Below, piece by piece: positions 4,803-7,899 of a stretch of 7,899 nucleotides of DNA. Every line of letters begins with the position of its first letter. The first letter of the stretch is position 1. Origin of the DNA: Methanosarcinales archaeon (lineage in GTDB: Archaea; Halobacteriota; Methanosarcinia; Methanosarcinales; Methanocomedenaceae); NCBI GenBank assembly GCA_030666885.1, contig DAOUWY010000073.1:1-7899 (forward strand), read 5' to 3'. The notes below the pieces were generated by a model that did no database searches, had not been told where the DNA came from, and saw nothing but the letters and a program-made list of their open reading frames with translations. The position numbers and the translations under genes are program-made.

Positions 4803-7622
4803 CTAGTTCAAAACAAGTTTCAGGAACTGCCCGGTATATGAAGCGCTTTCATCAGCCACATCCTCGGGCGTACCCCTGGCAATGACCATGCCGCCACCAT
4901 CCCCGCCCTCCGGTCCAAGGTCTATAATATAATCTGCGGTCTTGATGACATCCAGGTTGTGCTCGATAACAATTACTGTATTCCCTGATTCTGTTAACCT
5001 GTCCAGCACAGACAGCAGTTTCTTCACATCATCAAAATGAAGTCCTGTAGTAGGTTCGTCCAGTATGTACAGCGTCTTCCCCGTGCTCCTGCGGCTGAGT
5101 TCTGCCGAAAGTTTGATACGCTGCGCCTCGCCGCCTGAGAGTGTTGTTGCAGGCTGGCCCAGTTTGATATATCCCAGTCCCACATCAAAGAGCGTCTGAA
5201 GCTTGTTCTTTATCTTTGGGATATTTTGGAAGAACTCCAGTGCTTCCTCCACTGTCATGTCCAGCACGTCAGCGATATTCTTGCCCTTGAACGTAATTTC
5301 CAATGTCTCGTTATTGAAACGGCTGCCGTGACATACTTCACACTGGACATACACATCAGGCAAAAAATGCATCTCAATAGTGATCGTCCCGTCGCCCTGG
5401 CATGCTTCACACCGCCCGCCTCTTACATTGAAACTGAACCTGCCAGGTTTATATCCCCTTGCCTTGGATTCAGGGGTCATTGAATAGAGTTCCCGTATGG
5501 GCGTGAACACATTAGTATATGTGGCAGGATTGGACCGGGGGGTCCTGCCGATCGGGCTTTGGTCTATTGTGATCGCTTTATCAATCTGCCGGATACCTTC
5601 TATCCCATCGTGCTTGCCGGGACGTCTGCGTGCACGGTGCAGCTTTTGTGCCAGGGCCTTGTTCAGTATCTCATTGACCAGGGTGCTTTTACCAGAACCC
5701 GACACCCCTGTCACACAGGTCTTCACACCCAGCGGGAAATCCACATCAATATGTTTCAGGTTATGCTCTGTTGCCCCTTTCACAGTAAGCCATCCGGCAG
5801 GTGTCCGCCTGGATGACGGTGTTTCGATTAGCATCTTCCCTGTAAGGTACTGCCCTGTCAGTGATTTTTTACTGCGTTTTATCGTTGCCGGCGTGCCGGC
5901 AACCACCACTTCCCCGCCGTGGACGCCTGCACCGGGTCCCATATCCACGATATAGTCCGCAGACAGCATAGTATCCTGGTCATGTTCCACCACAATAATG
6001 GTATTTCCCAGATCACGCAGCTGCTTTAACATCCTGATGAGCCTGTCATTGTCCCTGTGATGAAGACCTATACTTGGTTCGTCCAGAATGTAGAGCACAC
6101 CAACCAGGCTTGAGCCGATCTGGGTTGCAAGGCGTATCCGCTGCGCTTCGCCGCCGCTCAGGGTACCGGCAGCCCGGTCCAGTGTAAGATAATCCAGGCC
6201 GACATCCATCAAAAATCCCAGTCTGGCATTGATCTCTTTTAATACGCGCCTGGCTATTTGCATCTCGCGCTCAGAGAGTTTCTGGTTGTTGAAGAAGTCC
6301 TGTGCATCCTTAACTGACATGGCAGATATCCTGTCGATCCCGGTCCCGTGGACAGTGACAGCCAGGCTGTAAGGTTTCAATCTCCTGCCATTGCATTCGG
6401 GACAGTGTGCCGTGCTCATATACTGCTGTATCTTATCCCGCATGTCCTCGCTTGCGGACTCCCTGTATCTTCTTTGCAGGTTTGGGATCACACCTTCGTA
6501 CTTGCTGTAATGTTCCCATATTCCAGGCTTGTCCCTGGGTACATACCTGAATTTAACAGGCTCACTGGTACCGTATAATATGATATTCCTGTGTTTTGGG
6601 TCTAACTGGTCGAAGGGCGTCTTTATGGAAAAACCGTATTTTTCAGCTACAGCATTCAGGGTCTGGATATAATATCCATGGGGTGAGCTGCCCCATGCTT
6701 CAATGGCTCCGCTCTCGATGGACAGGGTGGGGTCGGGAACTACCAGTTCGGGGTCGAATTCCATGGTGTTGCCCAGGCCCTGGCAGCGTGGACAGGCTCC
6801 CCTGGGATTGTTGAATGAGAACATGGCAGGTTCCAGGGCTTCGTAACTCTGATTACAGTGCGCACATGCCAGATGTTCGCTGAACAGCATATCACGTCCG
6901 TCATCCACTATCTGCACCATCACGACACCGCCGCCCACATGCAGTGCGGTTTCTACAGAATCAGCCAAGCGCTCTTTCACGTTATCTTTTGTTTTCAGGC
7001 GGTCGATGACTACTTCAATATTATGTTTCTGGTACCTGCCAGGCTGGATATCCTCTTCCAGGTCATAGACCTCACCATCCAGGCGCACCCGGCTGTACCC
7101 CTCTCGCTTCAGGTCATCGAATAACTGGCGGTACTCGCCCTTGCGGTCCTTGACGATCGGGGCCAGTACATGTATCTTCGTACCATGGGGCAGTGCCATT
7201 ACACTGTCAATTATCTGGTCCAGGGTCTGGGGTGCTATCTCCCTGCCGCACTCCGGGCAGTGGGGGATGCCGATCCTGGCATACAGCAGGCGCAGGTAAT
7301 CATGTATCTCTGTTACTGTACCCACGGTCGAGCGGGGGTTCTTGCTGGTGGTCTTTTGCTCGATGGATATGGCTGGGGACAGGCCTTCAATATATTCCAC
7401 ATCAGGTTTGTCCATCTGGCCCAGGAACTGGCGGGCATAGGCTGAAAGGGATTCCACATAGCGGCGCTGGCCTTCGGCGTAAATGGTATCGAATGCCAGT
7501 GAGGATTTGCCGCTGCCGCTGAGTCCGGTGATAACAATGAATTTATCCCTGGGCAGTTCGAGGTCGATGTTTTTCAGGTTGTGTACCCTTGCGCCTTTTA
7601 TGATGATCTTGTCTTTTGCCAT
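4803..7622 (-). CDS. uvrA: Excinuclease ABC subunit A, UvrA
   Basis: UvrA is the damage-recognition ATPase of nucleotide excision repair. As a dimer it scans DNA and loads UvrB, which with UvrC incises on both sides of the lesion. The 939 residues match the usual full length of about 940. Visible in order: Walker A GLSGSGKS at 33-40; CPEC at 122-125; the UvrB-binding region after it; a zinc module C253/C256/C277/C280; CPEC at 407-410; ABC signature LSGGEAQR at 488-495 with Walker B ILDEP at 512-516; the second Walker A GVSGSGKS at 639-646; the second zinc module C738/C741/C761/C764; LSGGEAQR at 828-835 and ILDEP at 853-857. All key residues are present and no frameshift is seen. The start MAKDKIIIKGARVHNLKNI is typical of the family. 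This bacterial-type system is known in several methanogens and is thought to have been acquired from bacteria. uvrB and uvrC are not in the window. The gene is clearly richer in G+C than the ATPase genes. Confidence 0.98.
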   Translation of the reverse strand: MAKDKIIIKGARVHNLKNIDLELPRDKFIVITGLSGSGKSSLAFDTIYAEGQRRYVESLSAYARQFLGQMDKPDVEYIEGLSPAISIEQKTTSKNPRSTVGTVTEIHDYLRLLYARIGIPHCPECGREIAPQTLDQIIDSVMALPHGTKIHVLAPIVKDRKGEYRQLFDDLKREGYSRVRLDGEVYDLEEDIQPGRYQKHNIEVVIDRLKTKDNVKERLADSVETALHVGGGVVMVQIVDDGRDMLFSEHLACAHCNQSYEALEPAMFSFNNPRGACPRCQGLGNTMEFDPELVVPDPTLSIESGAIEAWGSSPHGYYIQTLNAVAEKYGFSIKTPFDQLDPKHRNIILYGTSEPVKFRYVPRDKPGIWEHYSKYEGVIPNLQRRYRESASEDMRDKIQQYMSTAHCPECNGRRLKPYSLAVTVHGTGIDRISAMSVKDAQDFFNNQKLSEREMQIARRVLKEINARLGFLMDVGLDYLTLDRAAGTLSGGEAQRIRLATQIGSSLVGVLYILDEPSIGLHHRDNDRLIRMLKQLRDLGNTIIVVEHDQDTMLSADYIVDMGPGAGVHGGEVVVAGTPATIKRSKKSLTGQYLTGKMLIETPSSRRTPAGWLTVKGATEHNLKHIDVDFPLGVKTCVTGVSGSGKSTLVNEILNKALAQKLHRARRRPGKHDGIEGIRQIDKAITIDQSPIGRTPRSNPATYTNVFTPIRELYSMTPESKARGYKPGRFSFNVRGGRCEACQGDGTITIEMHFLPDVYVQCEVCHGSRFNNETLEITFKGKNIADVLDMTVEEALEFFQNIPKIKNKLQTLFDVGLGYIKLGQPATTLSGGEAQRIKLSAELSRRSTGKTLYILDEPTTGLHFDDVKKLLSVLDRLTESGNTVIVIEHNLDVIKTADYIIDLGPEGGDGGGMVIARGTPEDVADESASYTGQFLKLVLN

Positions 7623-7812
7623 TTGGATTATCTCATTCTATTTGACCCGTATTAACCCTTTCAGCTATTAAATTCTGGAAGATTATTTTTTGTTCAGCTT
7701 AAAATAACTTAGTTTTACATACGTGATTGGTTAAGGAGTTTGAAAGGCTTACTGCTTATGTTTTTAATAAATCTCAATATCCCCATTACTGATCAATAGT
7801 TATTTGCAGTAA
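7623..7812. other. AT-rich intergenic region between uvrA and the recombinase-like remnant
   Basis: About 190 nt contain the uvrA promoter region and no open frame with recognisable protein features on either strand. No RNA gene or clear repeat is seen. Nothing in the part near 7700-7810 resembles the N-terminal catalytic domain of a serine recombinase, which would be expected upstream of the frame at 7813 if that gene were intact. Confidence 0.5.
7665..7674 (-). promoter_or_regulatory. TATA-like box of uvrA
   Basis: On the minus strand AATTTAATAG lies about 47 nt before the uvrA ATG, which would give a leader of roughly 20 nt. A weak GAG about 10 nt before the ATG is the only trace of a ribosome binding site. 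Another AT-rich candidate is around 7695-7705. The choice is tentative. Confidence 0.3.
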
Positions 7813-7899
7813 TTAAAATTTCCCGCACGCGTGCGGAGCGGTCCCCATGCAGATGAGATCGTCTGGAAACCTCTGTATCATTATAGGGTGTTGCAGGTG
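7813..7899 (+). pseudogene. Serine-recombinase-like fragment, 5' truncated, running off the right edge
   Basis: After an in-frame TAA at 7810-7812 the plus strand stays open to the window edge and encodes LKFPARVRSGPHADEIVW followed by KPLYHYRVLQV. From memory this resembles an internal segment of large serine recombinases (the Pfam Recombinase domain), where FPxRxRxGPxxGExVWGPL is followed by RVLQVLHNPRYAGAF. Such proteins catalyse site-specific integration, excision or inversion through an N-terminal resolvase domain with an active serine. That domain would lie upstream but is absent, and there is no in-frame ATG; GTG 7831 is the only candidate start nearby. The fragment therefore looks like the remnant of a mobile element. 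The perfect 14-bp palindrome at 7823-7836 falls inside the coding segment. The assignment rests on about 27 residues, so it is moderate; the out-of-frame ATG at 7847 gives an unconvincing peptide. Confidence 0.45.

Noticed and set aside
5497..5955. 152-codon open frame on the plus strand opposite uvrA.
   Set aside because: It lies wholly within uvrA on the opposite strand, covering the second Walker A region. Its composition follows the complementary codons and there is no independent evidence for a gene.
7823..7836. Perfect 14-bp palindrome ccgcacgcgtgcgg near the right edge, a possible operator or recombination site.
   Set aside because: It lies inside the recombinase-like reading frame (codons for Pro-Ala-Arg-Val-Arg), where GC-rich arginine and alanine codons readily give such symmetry. 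No second copy is seen in the window.
7847..7899. ATG-initiated frame MQMRSSGNLCIIIGCC at the right edge.
   Set aside because: The frame one register away gives a peptide resembling a known recombinase segment, while this one resembles nothing and is too short to judge.

Overview
The window looks archaeal, most likely from a methanogen- or ANME-type member of the Methanosarcinales. That placement is inference. It rests on two ATPase families common in such genomes (ATPase_2/DUF234 and AAA_14/DUF4143), on AT-rich TATA-like boxes about 26-30 nt before start codons with little sign of Shine-Dalgarno sequences, and on a bacterial-type UvrA, which several methanogens are known to carry. No rRNA, tRNA or CRISPR array was seen.

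Layout from left to right: (1) the first 32 codons of a gene on the minus strand that resembles ribose-5-phosphate isomerase A and runs off the left edge; (2) a 241-nt AT-rich divergent intergenic region; (3) two tandem plus-strand paralogs of the ATPase_2-DUF234 family (340-1752 and 1923 or 1932 to 3302), separated by 170 nt that hold a long hairpin; (4) a convergent AAA_14-DUF4143 ATPase on the minus strand (3347-4672), preceded by a perfect 12-bp inverted repeat that touches its TATA-like box; (5) a complete uvrA on the minus strand (4803-7622) with a possible terminator directly after its stop; (6) about 190 nt of AT-rich intergenic DNA; (7) a short plus-strand reading frame at the right edge that resembles an internal piece of a large serine recombinase, without its catalytic domain.

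The interesting part is 340-4730. Three P-loop ATPases share one plan: an N-terminal ATPase, a central winged-helix-like segment and a C-terminal fold of restriction-endonuclease (PD-(D/E)XK) type. Only the second keeps the expected Asp...Glu-x-Lys residues. The first has Asn in place of Asp, and the third has Gln-Val-Cys in place of Glu-x-Lys. The two tandem paralogs are clearly diverged except for a 59-nt block at their 3' ends that is identical base for base, which points to gene conversion or exchange. This AT-rich block sits beside a visibly GC-richer uvrA and near a recombinase remnant, so it may be an accessory insertion between housekeeping genes. What the three ATPases do cannot be read from the sequence.
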